Assembly (NCBI GenBank): GCA_038025085.1
Contig: CM076153.1
Span: forward strand, 11,191,501 to 11,255,500
Reading direction: 5' to 3'
DNA length: 64,000 nt
Source of the DNA: Tetragonia tetragonoides
Taxonomy: Eukaryota > Streptophyta > Magnoliopsida > Caryophyllales > Aizoaceae
Shown here: positions 20,905-34,119 of the stretch, piece after piece
Layout of the letters: the number at the start of each line of letters is the position of its first letter
Numbering within the stretch: the stretch's first letter is position 1
Made by a program: the position numbers and the translations under genes
The notes under the pieces: generated by a model
The model's input: the letters and a program-made list of their open reading frames with translations, nothing else
Databases searched by the model: none
Told to the model about the DNA's origin: nothing

Positions 20905-21709
20905 GGAAAACTCTATTGCTAGCCTCCTTTTCTCTCAAAAAACCCTAGCCTCCTTTTCTCTCAAAAAATCCTAGCCTCCTTTTCTCTCTCAATACCTTGA
21001 AACTCCATAGGATATGAAATTGGGGCTATAGTTGGTCATCTACCAGCGATAAGCCCCTCTTTCTAGTTGTTTTTCCTTTCTTCCATTGTTATTTAGGTTT
21101 TGTTTGAGTAGATCAATAAAATTCGCTCCATTGTGAGGTTCTAATTGCTCCTTTTGGTGAGATTTCGATCAAATTAATTGTGAGGTAAATTTGACTCCTT
21201 TTGTGAGGTTCATTTTGACTCCTTTGTGAGGTTAATTTTGACTCCTTTTTGTGAGGATTATCTCTTCATCTTTGGAGGGATCTTTGGTAGTTTCTGGTTT
21301 ATGGAGTTAGGTGGGGTGTCCTCTGCTCAGAGGTTTTTCTTCTTGGCTACAGGACATCTCAATCTCTATCTTAATGGTTCGGAATTGAAGGTAGAACGTG
21401 AAGTTGATAGTCTGCAACTTCGGTTCGTTCGTACGGGTATACTGCGAATCTTATTTTTCAAGAGGCAGTCTAGAATGTCAGAGTGGTGCATTCATCAAAG
21501 TTATGGCATAGTCTTCCGCAAACAGGCTGTGATATGGAAAACATCGATAAAAAGGAAGCCGTTCGGAATTGTCAAATCTCAAGTGCTTGATAGTCTTTCT
21601 ATTAGAATATTTTCTGATGTTTTAGATCCGTTTATTGTCAAATTTAATATCGTTTGTAGATGCCGTATGGCCTATTATTAATGCAATTACTAATTTTCCC
21701 CTCAAAAAA
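20905..21709 (+). mobile_element. Short LINE-like retroposon with 18 bp target-site duplication
   Basis: AAGATGCCTTATCTTTAT at 20887-20904 and AAGATGCCTTATATTTAT at 21710-21727 (17 of 18 identical) bracket 805 bp ending in CTCAAAAAAA. That is a target-primed reverse-transcription signature. The 5' part has three 26 bp repeats (AGCCTCCTTTTCTCTCAAAA, 20921-20990) and three ~24 bp repeats (TTTTGACTCCTTTTGTGAGG, about 21181-21256). The 3' end resembles L1-type LINE tails. There is no reverse transcriptase domain, so it is internally deleted or non-autonomous. An open frame (first ATG 21301, stop near 21681, 126 residues) matches nothing I know. Confidence 0.75.
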
Positions 21710-21727
21710 AAGATGCCTTATATTTAT

Positions 21728-22536
21728 CATAAGGACATACTCCATTTCAGCATGTGTCTTTTGTAAGCCCAAATTATATATGGCACCTTCAACACGTGGT
21801 TCATTAATGACATTATTTATCATAAGGACCACTGTAGTGTTGGTTCATCAATCAACAGCTGTTTTAGGAACAAAGATGAATCCGGGTCCTTTTCCTTTGT
21901 CTGCAAGTGACTACTTCAATTCTGCACAACCACCTTTACACATTTAACATCACCAATTTTGGTACTTAAATCTGTCTCACTTTCTTGTTTCGTCTATTGC
22001 TAATATAAGATGAGATCAACACTACTAATTTTGAAACTCTAAAACTGTTGTAATGATCAATCTTCTAGGGCATTGATTGTCGCTTGAACTCAACGTGAGG
22101 CGCCTCATATAAAAATGATGTCATGGTGACATCATACTTGACTATAGAGGTGACATCATGTTGAGGCGACCTCATAAGAAATCAATTGTATTTGATGTTG
22201 GAACTTTTTCATATGAACATTACATCAGATGGAATCATCTAATTTTTCGTACATGAAAAAGTTCGCGGGAGGGGGGGGGGGTTTGGGGGTTTATTTACTT
22301 GAAATTGGCGCGGAAGAAAGAGCGTACTCGAACTAAACTGTTCCCATGGAGTCTGGAGACTCAAAAAGGTCCTGGATTATTAGTTGAAGGATGTGGAAGA
22401 TATCATATGTACAAAAAAGAAAAAAAGGGAAGGGGAGAGGAGAGGTATAGGACTATGAAGATAACAATGTTTTGCTGATGAAATGAACCAGACCGAATAT
22501 GATCTGTACAAAAAGAAAGAAAAGAAGGAATTTAGC
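21728..22536. other. Intergenic sequence with a palindromic TIR-element remnant
   Basis: At 22093-22175 there are two near-palindromic GTGAGGCGCCTCA / TTGAGGCGACCTCA words and a perfect hairpin, ATGATGTCA-TGG-TGACATCAT (22115-22135). An 11-base G run lies at 22271-22281. The last ~40 bases belong to the 3'UTR of the RING gene. Confidence 0.55.
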
Positions 22537-25444
22537 TTAGGGTGGCGACGCTGAAGGCGAAGATGCTACCGAGGCCTTGCAGATAGGGCACCAATTCTTC
22601 AGCTTCAACCATTGATGAATGCACTGTACATGGTATCCATGATCGCAACTGAGTCTCGCAACTTCATTTCCTTCTGCATATTCTTCCTGCACAGAGCATT
22701 TCACTCAAATATTAGGTCACAGCCGTTTAAGCAATATAGGCATGAAAATCTACTCTAGTCAAAACGTGTTATCTTGACCTTGATACCTAATGTGGCATAT
22801 TTGACAATCCAACATAGTATGGACACTTCAAACAAAGGCAAAATATACGCACAATATCCAGAAGTGGCTGATTCTGACACCCGGACTCATATTCATGTTG
22901 GAGTAGCAGAGTCCAGGGCACAAAGGTGAAAGTTTGACAAGACTCCTCCCCCAGAAGTAAAATTCCAAAGCAATATGAATTTGGCAATTTGCAGTTCACA
23001 GATCATAAGTGAAGGCAGCAGCCCCATCAGCTGGAAGCCGCAACATGAGTAACCAGAATAACAAGACAGTGATATTACTTTTGTTTCTTACTAACCAGAT
23101 GAGTAATACATCACAAAACCATGAGGAAGTTAAAAGCTGAATGAAATAGTATTCGATTGTCTAATGGCATAGCTGAATTTTTAAGAAAAACAACTGCCAA
23201 CTGCATTTTGCTAGCCTGACTTTAAAGAAGGTATAGCTCTGGGTAAATGTCCTGACAAGAATGACAATAACAATGGTCGATCAAATGTAGTTCCGAAAGA
23301 CTTATGCCTGAGGAAGGAACCGTTTTTAAATCACTTATAAGATTTATGATGCTATTAGTGGCAACTGTCCACACAGTAAATCAGGCTTGATCAATTGCAA
23401 TAAAACTACCTTGACGAGTCTAATCATTCAATTAGTTTTGCAAAGCCTATCTCCAACTAACATCTAGTCTAGTAAATGGAGGCACACTTTTCCCTCCTAT
23501 TGTCACAATCACAGGTCAACAGGATAAACGCAAAGCGGAAGTTAAAAGAGGTTATTAGCAGAGACCTGGCATATACTACATTTGATATCATCATCCTCCT
23601 CCATACAGTGAGTCGTACCCTGATAGAAGCTCTTTTTAAGGCACTTTGCCATATCTTCTTCTGGTAATGCTGTACTTACTGTTCCCATCCTCTCCTCTAA
23701 AGCTAAAAGTTCCTATTAGAATTAAGAAACAAACCCTGTTATCTCAACAAAATCAAGAACGATGAACACATAATTTGATCATGTAACAATGACATAACAT
23801 GAAGACTTTGACAGACAAGACATCCATATATACAGCAGAAAAAACATACCTCATATGACATATTATCAATATCCAGCCTCATGTCCCTGTGCTGGTCATG
23901 GAAGGAAAGTCCTCCTAGAAAAAGATTCGTCTCCAAAACTAGCATTTGCTGCAAAATCATGCAAAGTTACGCTGATAAGTAAACATGATTTCATGGCAAA
24001 CAAGGTATGGTCAGAAGAAGTTATTAGCTTCTGAGATACAAATTAAACATGTTTACCTCATATGTTGGGTCTTCATCTTGATCGATTCGCTCTAGGGCTA
24101 ATAACATCTGCAAGGGCACCAGAAACTTCATTAGGAAGCAACAACGTAACAAGTCGAAACATAAACAATTTCAAAGACTAAATCACTTTTTCTACTTAGT
24201 CCAGATAAAGACATGGAACATGAGCAATAAATTGATATAAATACCTCCGCGATTCCATCTAAGTTGTACTGTCTTAAGGCATCTCGATTCATGAAAGAGC
24301 GGGGGATGCCAACTTCATAAGGACCAACTGATCTATTAGGTCGCACATGGTCACTGCTACTGCCTGGTCTACTAAAAGACCTACCGCGACTAGATGGGTT
24401 ATGGGCAGAGAAATGATTTTCTGTACTGAAAGCAGTTGTCTGAAGGGATGTGTTAGGTTGTGGTGAAGATGGGGTCAACAGTGGGGACTCAACCAGTTGT
24501 CTGTTTCTGTTTTCCTGATTTGAAAGTCTTGTCCTAGCAGTTGTCCTCCGAGGCCTTACAGACGCAGTCTCATTATCCCCTGCAGGACTCAAGTTTCTGG
24601 TCCGTCTTGAATCTGAGATAGATATACCCCGATTGGAACTGTCATTCCTTCTATCATCCAGCATAGGTCCATTGATCTTCTTCCCTCTTGCAGGTAAACT
24701 ACTCTCGGCTTCACCAATTCTCTTCCTGCCACTGTCCCTCCTCCTACCGAAATTAGACTCCGTTGGGGAAGAGCAACCTGACGGGACAACATCAGAGCTC
24801 GAATTACATCTTAGATTCCTCAGATTATAACTGCTTGTACTAGCACCATTTCTTGCCCCTTGGTTGGTCTGCTTCCATGCAAATGAAGCAGAAGAACCAG
24901 CTAGACTATCTTGGCGCCCCATTCCAAACCTCTGAGTGTTTCTCTTTGTAAATCTATTAGTGGGTGCTGAACTGGAACTCCCAGTCTCTGCTGATGTAGT
25001 TTCAGCAGGCTCGTGATCCTCTGGTTCAGGATGAACCTTCATCTCAGTCTTCCCTGGTCTAGGGATAGAGTCTGAAACACCCTCAGATTCTTCTTGAAGA
25101 CTGCTAGTTTCTGAATCAGTCTCAGCACGAGAGGGTGACTTCTTCTTTGGGTCTGAAAAAGCTTTTCTTGAAGCATTTACTGCAACAGGAGTTCTAGATG
25201 AACTTCCAATAATTTCCTTGCCAAGTCCAGATGGGCGGAAAGGAGTTCTAAAAGTTTTTGCTTTGCTGGGAGACCCGACTTGAGCACCTTTTGTTGGGTT
25301 CAACCTGCTGCTGCACCCAACTCGACTGCAAACCTGAGCACTTCGATCTCTGTTGTTTTCAGCTGAGTCTCTCAGAGCAAGGCCGGGGCCCTTTCGGGAG
25401 ATAACAAGCCCACCAGCAGCTCTTCTACTGGAATACTCATCCAT
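22537..25444 (-). CDS. RING-H2 finger E3 ubiquitin-protein ligase (HIP1/MBR-like), five coding exons
   Basis: Coding exons (minus strand, all phase 0): 25444-24245, 24107-24057, 23948-23850, 23712-23566, 22686-22537; 548 residues. Residues 1-400 are Ser/Arg-rich, low complexity and probably disordered, beginning MDEYSSRRAAGGLVISRKGP. The middle carries MRLDIDNMSYEELLALEERM, a signature of the plant HIP1/MBR-type RING ligases. The C-terminus has a complete RING-H2: Cys495, Cys498, Cys513, His515, His518, Cys521, Cys532, Cys535, ending WCPICK. Such proteins transfer ubiquitin from an E2 to a substrate; the target is not deducible. All junctions have AG/GT signals. A 5'UTR acceptor (CTGCAG|AACTG) lies at 25468, so at least one 5'UTR intron is predicted. 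Confidence 0.92.
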
Positions 25445-28160
25445 GTGTAGAGCAACAAACCTTCAGTTCTGCAGTATGATAAGGGAAACAGTTTTAGGTG
25501 TTTATCTTATCGACTATGGAAATAATTGGCACTCAAGAAGTCTCCAAATATTAAGAAACATACATAGCGAGATGCATCATAGAGAACCAATCTACAAGTA
25601 ACCCAACATAAGATTCTTCTCGCATAGGGAAGACTGAGAACATTACATTTAAAAAAGGATGAAAGGACTTGCATATGTAAACTAGATGTGCCAATAGAAG
25701 CAATCATCAAACAGTAAATCCAGTCATACAACTAGAACCTACAATGGAAGTCATTATGAGTTCATGAAGCAAAAACTTGCCATTGTCAGTGATAGTCCTT
25801 ACAACTAAAGACATTGCATATCATCTTAAAAACAGCTGTCCATAAAAGAGTGTAATCTGGAAATGGCCTCTGAGATCTAAAACCGTACATGCAAATAAGC
25901 AATGTAGCCTTTAATCCAATTGTCCAAATACAAGTGCAAAATACTCAACAAGAAAACTACATGTAAAGACCAGAGCACTAGAGCAGCCGTGGAAAAGTCC
26001 AGAGGCATCCTATATTTTAGCCTAAGGGTTGGAGACCTTCATTCCAGCTTTTGGCAAGTCCTTCAACACCTCCTCTCCTTCCTATATATTGACCTATGCC
26101 ACTCGCTCAATCTTCTCAAAGTCAGAAGTTGAGAATCTAAAGCATCAAAAGCTAGACACTGAAAAGGCTAATATCAAACAAGGCCTCAAATGACCATCCT
26201 AGTCCTCTTCACAGGCAAATCATAAAGAAAAAAATTTCAGAAAACAAAAAATCATAAAAATAAATACATGTTGAAACCAAGATAACCTATTTTTTTCCAA
26301 GTCTTGCAAAATAAACAAGGATCCACTCAGTTTCATGTTAAATCATCACTGACAGCCATTGTTCATTACCTCAGAAAATTCACAAATAACACAATCACAA
26401 ACTAAATGACAGCAACCAGCAGAAACAATAGGGACCAAGACAGCAACTCAATTCCATCGTTTCTCATTGACCAGATATGTTTGATTGTTGAAAAACAGCC
26501 TTAACAGGAAACTTACATGTATCTACTTTGGCCTAATATTATGGAGAAACATGAAATATGTTTAGAAATGGTTTTAAGTCAAACATAAGCCAAAGAGTCT
26601 CCAGGAGAAAAATTACTCATGATTTGACCAATGGAGAACAAGTAATTAAATCCAAATCCTTCAAGTCACAATGATTCAAGCCATAGGGAATTCATTCCAA
26701 AGCAGAGAAACTTCAACACTGCCCTACCTCCCCTCCCCGCACGCTCGAAACGAAAATAAAAATAAAAAAACAGAAAAAAATAACACCCCCTTCTCTAGAA
26801 CTACATGGTTCAATTTCAATTTGACCCTAAACTCAACCAGGTCGAGTTATATCGATCAATTATAATCTATAAATGCTGAAAACTCAAAGAATAGGCATAT
26901 TCACTAATTGATACTACCTTAAGAGACTGCTTCAAATAATAACCTCAAATGATGCTTCCACTATGAATATCAATTTTGCAGGATTATATAACAGAAAGCA
27001 ACAAAATAGTCACACCAAAACAAACAAATATAGAAACAAATCATTCAGTTCCAAAAGTACATGTACATCCCTCCTTACCTGGTAAATTTTCCAGAAATGG
27101 ATAAAAACACCATTACAAAAGCTAGGAATACCATAAAGTCACACCCTTATTACCCTTGTCATACAAACAATAATAGAAACTTCCCACCAAAAGAACTTCT
27201 GACATGCAACAAGAAAAGTCATATCCAGTAAACACAATCAACAGGAGAATATAAAAAATACAAAGTTCAATAAAAAAAGGAAACCCAGAAAGACCATTAA
27301 AGGGGAAAAGAATCATAAAGATGAATGTCAAAAGAGTTGATGAAATACCTAATAATCAAATTTGATTAGAAGCACCAAAATGTTATCATAAACTCTAGCA
27401 ATTCACAACAACAAAAACCAATTTCTTTATATCACTTCTTCTGATCATCACCATCATCTTAAGATTAAAAACTGGGAAGAGAAAAGAAACAAACCACATG
27501 GACATAGACTCATGTACTCCACCCAGTTTCTCTCTCTCTCTTTCTTTCTCTCTCTCTCTTTCTTTCTCTCTCTAATTTCTCTCAACCCTTTATTGAAGGA
27601 CAGGTAAAGAAAGCTTTGTTTGAAGAATTCTTACACAATCATTTATATACAATTTTCTAAATAATATAACCAAGAGCACTTTTATCCGCAATTTAAGGGT
27701 TCATAAAGCTCCACCCATTAAAATTCCTTCAAATTACCACAGAAAACACCCAACCACAAACCCAAAAAATAAATACCCACAAAACATCAAAAATCATCAA
27801 AATCAAAAACTAATGATTTTATCAAAAAGAAGAGATTTTTCCAGCTACCCATATTATAAAAGGTGGAGAAAATGAAATAACAAGAGAAAATAACACAGGC
27901 CCACCTCAAAATGAAAGGCTGGATGATATGATAAAAGAGGGCAAATTGAGAGAATTTCCAATGATTGTATTTGATTTTCTAGTTCATTTGGATACTTGAA
28001 ATTGAAATAAAAATCTTTCTTTTAGTCGTATCTTCTAAACTCAACACACCCATATAAGAGAACAGACACAGAAAAGGTGGATTGCAACAAATACGTGACA
28101 GAGAGAGGAGAGAGGAGAGAGGAGAGAGGAGAGAGAGAGAGGGGTGTTAGACGTGTGATG
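25445..28160 (-). other. 5'UTR intron(s) and promoter region of the RING-H2 gene
   Basis: The leader exon starts at 25468 on the minus strand after a CTGCAG acceptor. Upstream is non-coding, T-rich when read on the minus strand, as expected of an intron. Candidate promoter features read on the minus strand are a TTTTATAATATGG TATA-like box near 27857-27870 and CT/GA microsatellites at about 27532-27573 and 28103-28142. The first exon and its donor cannot be fixed without transcripts. Confidence 0.45.
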
Positions 28161-29902
28161 TAAGATCCAAGGCCAAACTAAACAACTAAGGGATGCTCAA
28201 GAAAGAGAAATTTGTCGGGTTGCTTTCTATTAAAAGTTTAATTAAATTAATTAATTAAATAAATTGGATAATTGGTTTTCTTTATCTAAGAAAATAAATT
28301 AATGGGTTTGGTGAAATGACAACTTTACAGCCGTTGGATTAGAAGAAGAGTTTGGGTAAGGTCAAAGATCGACGGCTTTTGAAAGACTATTATGTCACTT
28401 TTAAGGACTTTACAAAAAAAAAAAAAAAAATTAAATTAATTAAAAAAGATGACAAAATATTCATGCCACTATTACGCATAGCCATATGCTTTGTTTGTGG
28501 ACCTTAAAAATGAGAAAGTTCTTAGAGAAAAATAAATAAAATTGGACCACCCCTCAAAAAAAAAAAAATTTGGACCACCCCTCAAAAATAAAAAATAAAA
28601 AAATAAACCAAAAAAAAATTAAAAAAATAAAAAATAAATTGGACCAACCCTACCAAGACAGCTAAGCCAATGTTTATTGGCTTCCAAACTTGTTCCACTT
28701 ATCTTTTAGGTTGTTAATTTTTATATTTTACATCAAAAAGATGTGATGTGGGTGGGAAAATTTGTATTTTAATTGGGGTTTATAGAGAGGATTAGGATTC
28801 TTTTAATGTGTGTTGTGTGCACTTTCAAGTTAGATAAAAGATTCTTCTCTCTGAAATTGAGGTGTGTTTGTTTGAGCCAAATGGCATTACAACCTTAGAC
28901 GTTTCTGGCATTACATAGAGTTTGGTATGATGTGATAGAATACTAAATAGTAATAATGGGATCAATTGTGTTCGTGAGGCAAATCCAAACCGTTGTTCTA
29001 GCAATATGGTTGATGACTTGATGCCATTATCGTTTCTTTGGGAGTATTACAAATAATGAATTACTCGTTAAATAGGAGCACCATTTTAATAGAGTGAAAA
29101 TATCCTATCTTTATACGAAGTTGTTTTAACATGAAGTCACCTCTATAATCAAACATAACGTTATGTTTATCTGATGCGCCTCACTTTAAACCAAAAACAT
29201 GGCATTATGTCAAGAGTCACCCTTACAAAAACTTAAGAGTTAGACCTTATGAGTTGTTTACAAGATGAACCAAGTTCATACTATATTTTTTCTATAGAGT
29301 AGTGAAGAATATTTAGTCATTCATTCTTCATTCTCAATAAGAATAAAAATAAAGTGATATCTTTCAACATACTAATTTTAGTTTCGAATTCATGTTTAAC
29401 GAGGTCTCATATACTTTACTAGCTAGGCTTTTTTTTCTTTTTTCTTTTTTTAACTCCTATGTATCATTACAACACTGTGTCTTGATACATGTAGTCACTA
29501 TATAAGGACTTTAGTTTGGTTCATTGTGAAATATTTATTTATCCACTAAAATGTGACTTTATTAAAAAAAACAAAAGTTTTGCAAAATTGGATACTTTTC
29601 TTTCTTGGCTCACAACATTAAGAAATTAACACGCCTATAAAATTAGGAACCCTTGTTTGATGTTGCTTTTAAAGCACGACAAATGGAAATTAAAGTCATT
29701 GGTCAACTTGCTTAAAAACTGAAAACCAAAATCTTTTAATTCTCTTGATTGACTTTACTGTTTCTCAAGATAAGTTATACAAATTGCAAAATTGAAGTTA
29801 CGTAACCCTTGAACCTTGTCTTTGATAAGGGCAATATAATTGATGATCATCTGCTATGATTGATTAAATTATTAAAGTCATTTCAATAATAAAGCTGAAA
29901 TG
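28161..29902. other. AT-rich intergenic region
   Basis: No gene is visible. It contains poly-A-rich simple sequence (about 28411-28640) with the phrase TTGGACCACCCCTCAAAAA repeated twice. At 29120-29225 there is a degraded relative of the GAGGC..CCTCA palindromic element also seen near 22.1 kb. Confidence 0.5.
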
Positions 29903-29923
29903 AAGTGAATAAAGTAATTTTGT

Positions 29924-30106
29924 TGGAGTATTTAGTTTGTTTGCCTAAGCCATACAAAGTGACTACTTTATTGTGCTCATCCATCTTAAAAGGTGGGGGT
30001 TTATGGCTTAATGTGGTTTGGATGTTACAGGTTTTGACTGCTTGTGCTCTTTGTCTTTGTAATTCTTTGATTATTGACGAAAGATTACCTATTTATCAAA
30101 AACAGA
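29924..30106 (+). mobile_element. 5'-truncated LINE fragment with 21 bp target-site duplication
   Basis: AAGTGAATAAAGTAATTTTGT at 29903-29923 and AAGTGAATTAAGTAATTTTGT at 30107-30127 (20 of 21 identical) flank 183 bp. The fragment ends TTACCTATTTATCAAAAACAG, like an L1-type 3' end with a short A-rich tail. There is no intact coding frame. The long, nearly perfect duplication indicates target-primed insertion of a truncated copy. Confidence 0.65.
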
Positions 30107-30127
30107 AAGTGAATTAAGTAATTTTGT

Positions 30128-30704
30128 AAACATTTTATAGTACTCATCAGGCTATTTTTGGCCCAAACAACTAACTTTTCAACAAAAATTACATCTTGAA
30201 ATTTACTGCTACTAGTGTTTTTTTACTATCTGCTAGCAAATAATTTGCCAAATAATTTTCGATTTGCAGCTACAACTACAATTAATATTGTGAGCAGCTA
30301 TAACTACAACTAGTTTATTAGCATTTCGTAACAACTTCAGCAATTTTCTACCAATTCCATTCCTATTTTGACATTTAATAGTTATAACTACAACTAATTT
30401 TGCCAATAACTCTTAAAAAGTGTTTCAATTTTTTTTTTTTGGTGCTAATCAAGAAAAATATTAGAATATAAACGGATGTGGACACGCAACAAAATCAAAG
30501 TTGTTTCAGTATATTATCTTTATCAATCGAAGCACCAAATTGGGAAGGGAAGGAAATGGGCAGGGTGCCAGAATGCACGAGGGGCCAAGGGGTGTTCTGA
30601 AACTGTGCGTAAAAACTTTTAATTGGAATCGTTTCTTAAGGATTCTCTTTCTATGTGGTTTTTTTGGTTTTGTTTAGTATCCATCATAAATCACAGTGAT
30701 TATA
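30128..30704. other. AT-rich intergenic region
   Basis: A word like GCTATAACTACAACTA recurs three to four times (about 30270-30400) as a loose local repeat. No gene is recognised. Confidence 0.5.
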
Positions 30705-30866
30705 TCTTACGCTGGTTGGTAGGCACCTTAAATTAAGGTTGGATAATTCACCAAAAAAAAACAACGAATTTAAAGTTACTCCGTGTTTATCAAGGCGAGA
30801 TTCGAACCCTCGACTTTGATTAACAATGGATGAGTCTCTAACTCCGCACCACTCAACCACACCCCT
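30705..30866 (-). mobile_element. tRNA-derived SINE (probable)
   Basis: Read on the minus strand, a polymerase III A-box-like TGGTTGAGTGGT (30859-30848) is followed after 38 bases by a B box GGGTTCGAATC (30809-30799). It does not fold into a tRNA cloverleaf, which argues for a SINE head rather than a tRNA gene. Possible flanking duplication: TGATTATAT (about 30700) and TGATTATTT (about 30868). The 3' limit is uncertain. Confidence 0.5.
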
Positions 30867-30868
30867 TG

Positions 30869-33800
30869 ATTATTTTATATGTTATTTACTATTTAATTAA
30901 AGATCATCCTAGGTTAAGGGTTTAATTTGAATCTTGCATTAGGCATGGATTAGCCTTAAATTCCTTAGCTAACTGTCTCATCTATCCTTTGAGGTGTTTA
31001 CAACTCTACAAGCCAACAGAGAAAAATAATCTCTATGATCGACCGTAATACCACAGGTGTGAACCAAAACAAAAAGAAAAAAAAAATTAAAGACCATCTG
31101 TAAAATTATTTCAACCACTTGTTACATGGATTGGTCCAACAGAGAACTAAATAAACAGTGGCTACAATTTTTAGAAATGATGAAGAATACACACAAATCT
31201 GTGCATTGTGGTTCTATAGTTTGATTACACGTAAAAAAAAAAAAAAAGAAAATTGAACCACGTAACTTTTTTCTATAAAAATAATCTCTTTCTAAAAGCT
31301 TGATTAACCAAACATTTTACAATTTTAAAAAAAAAAATTAGCGATTTGATGTAGTTTTTCGCTTTTGATTTTTTTGAACACCCTTGAAAATAGGGTTATT
31401 TATTAAACACAAAAATTCATACAAAGCGTGATACATGCATGTGAGCAAAAAAAAAAATAATAGTATCATATATAAAGTGGCCTCATAAAAGAGTATTTGG
31501 AGGGAAAAAATGTGATCCCTATCTATATGAAAGCTAAAGTCATCTTTGAGACTATCTCATATATTTGTCTAGTTTTCAATGTTACTTTCGGATGTGACAT
31601 TTCAATCGAATTAATTGTTAAATATCTTCTATTTTGTGCTAATTAATTGTCAAGTATATGGACCCTAATCAATCTTCTTTATGACATGACATATATTAAT
31701 GGCTCATTTGTTTTTTGTGCGTGACTAATTACTCATTCTGTAGATGAGTCAAAAACTCAAAATAGGCAACATATGATCAAATGACATGGAAATGAGACGT
31801 TGGTCTAGTGTATATTAGGTTCTAGGTTTGATATCCTCTCTTTTATTGTATGAAATTTATTGTACGAACTCTTATTTTTTTATGGAAAGAAAAAAAGAGG
31901 AGGAAAAAAAGAGTAAAGGACCTAATTAAAATTTTAAGACTCATTTCTATTCACCCATAATACTGAGCTGATTTGATTTGACTATATTTTGATTAGCCTT
32001 TTACAATTAATAATGACTAGCTTTGAATTGCACGCAAATATGTGCGTGCATGATTAAATGAAATAAATATTTAGTAATTTATTGGAGACGTATTGTGTAC
32101 AAAATTGAATAAAAACATACTTCATATGCATAAATTAAATAAAAAAAAAAGCTGAATGAGTAAATTATTAGTAGCAATATTATAAGCAAAGTAGATGATA
32201 TAAATTTACTCAAATTAATTCTAGGAAGTACCTGCACCAACAAAAAAATTAATTCTAGGAAGTATAGCAAATGAATAATAAGGATGCAAATATGCAAGTA
32301 TCCTAAAATCGAGTCCTTGATCATCTATATAAATTGTCTTGGACTTATTTTTTTAGATAACATGGGTTTCCAAGCAACTTCTTCAATAATACCCTGAATT
32401 AAGTTAACAATCAGGAAAACCTCCAACGACCATGAGAGGACTCGAACTTCGAACCTCTAGAAATAAATTGCCTTAGATTTTATTAATACCAAATCATAGA
32501 GTGCTTACATAAAATGGTCAGCTAGTGCATTTCTTACCAGCCTTAAGTAAAAATAAACCTGAGAAGAGCAACAAAAAAAAAAGTACAAATACACCTAATG
32601 CTTACAAAATCTCAATCATGTGCAAAAACCTTTGAAGAAAACATACTAAAATCAGTACACCAGCAAAATGTGAACACCCCTACTCTTGGAAATCAGGGAA
32701 GTAGCCACTATGGCTGAGCTATTAGGACAGCAGTCTGCAGCACGCCAACACCAAAACACAGCTGCTGCAACAACACACAAATACTAGGTTCAATTGAAAG
32801 TATGTGTTTTTGCTTATAATGATGATAATAACAAAAAAAAAAAGAAAAAAAAAGAAACCTCTTTAATACTAGGTTCAATTGAAAGTATGTTTTGAATTTT
32901 TTTTTTTTTACTGACACATGTATAATCGTAAATATATACTACTAGATTGCACAATTACTAAAGTGATAAGTTGTTAAATGAACTAAACTAAAGTGAATTG
33001 TCCCTTTTTCTATAAATTCTCAATTAAACCACTGTTAACTAATTTATGAAATAAAGTATTTTGATTCACAATATCAAGTAAATATTTTTTTAAAAGATTA
33101 TTTTTCATATTTACTTACTTATTTTGAGAAGTATTAGTAGCCAAAGTTGCATCTGGAAAAAATGTAAACGATAACTAATTGTGAATATATGGATATAAAG
33201 TATTGTTATATATTGGTTTCGAATTACAATGGTGTAGTGTTTGGTGTAATAATCCATAAATATTAAAAATCAAAATATCAAATATCAAATACTACACTAT
33301 TTTAATTTGAAAGGATTTTATCTCAGTATTTGTTGCTCCTGTGAATTTTCAGTTATTTGAAGGAAGTAAAGTCAACGAGAACAAATCCCCAACTGTATAG
33401 TGGTGTGGTACATTTCTACATGGCATAGTCTACTCACAAACGAAAATATTTTCATTTATACATTTATTTATACCAAGATTAGGCATGCGGGGACTTGGGT
33501 GGATGACTTGGTGTGGCATCATTTTAGGAACATACCATACCGTTTGCCAGAGGATTGTACTGGGGCAAATTCGGGCTCAAAGTCAACACTTTTTTCTCTT
33601 TAGGAATTAAAATCCTTTCCGATAAACAATGCAATTTTTTACGAGAACAAAGTAAATTTATTTTCATCTAAAGACGAATCTGGTTTGCTGGAATTTGGCT
33701 TTGTATAATGAAGTGATTAAGTAATTTAGTACATAAATTTGTTCAGTTCAATTTAAATTAGTTTAATTTCATAATTTCTCAGGTGAACCATTTCTTAGGG

Positions 33801-34119
33801 AATCAATTTCTTTGTTCGTGATCGATATGCTACGGATCTAACATGAAGCCCACAATGCAAGAGATTAGTCAGATTAGCAGCCGGTCATCATGCGTTCCAC
33901 CACGCTCACATGACGATGGGTGCCTTACACCGTTACACGTACATATACCTTCGTCCACCCAACCACCAACATAGAGCTAATTAACTGATCCACCTCAAAA
34001 GTCAAGGTTCCAAAATGTCTTGACAAAATGACTTAATTATTTCTCCAATTCCATAAATAGATCTCGATGGATTTAAATATAGTGACTTAAAAATGCAAGT
34101 CAATTACGCAAAAACTCGC
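30869..34119. other. Gene-poor AT-rich region
   Basis: I find no supportable gene. Small items: a 29 bp direct repeat around AATACTAGGTTCAATTGAAA (about 32782 and 32865), an 8 bp arm hairpin TGCACGCA..TGCGTGCA near 32031, and a B-box-like CGAACTTCGAACC (about 32444, minus) that may be a truncated SINE. All open frames are short and AT-driven. Confidence 0.5.

Noticed and set aside
30795..30868. tRNA gene on the minus strand
   Set aside because: A and B boxes are present but no acceptor or anticodon stem forms, so called a SINE instead.
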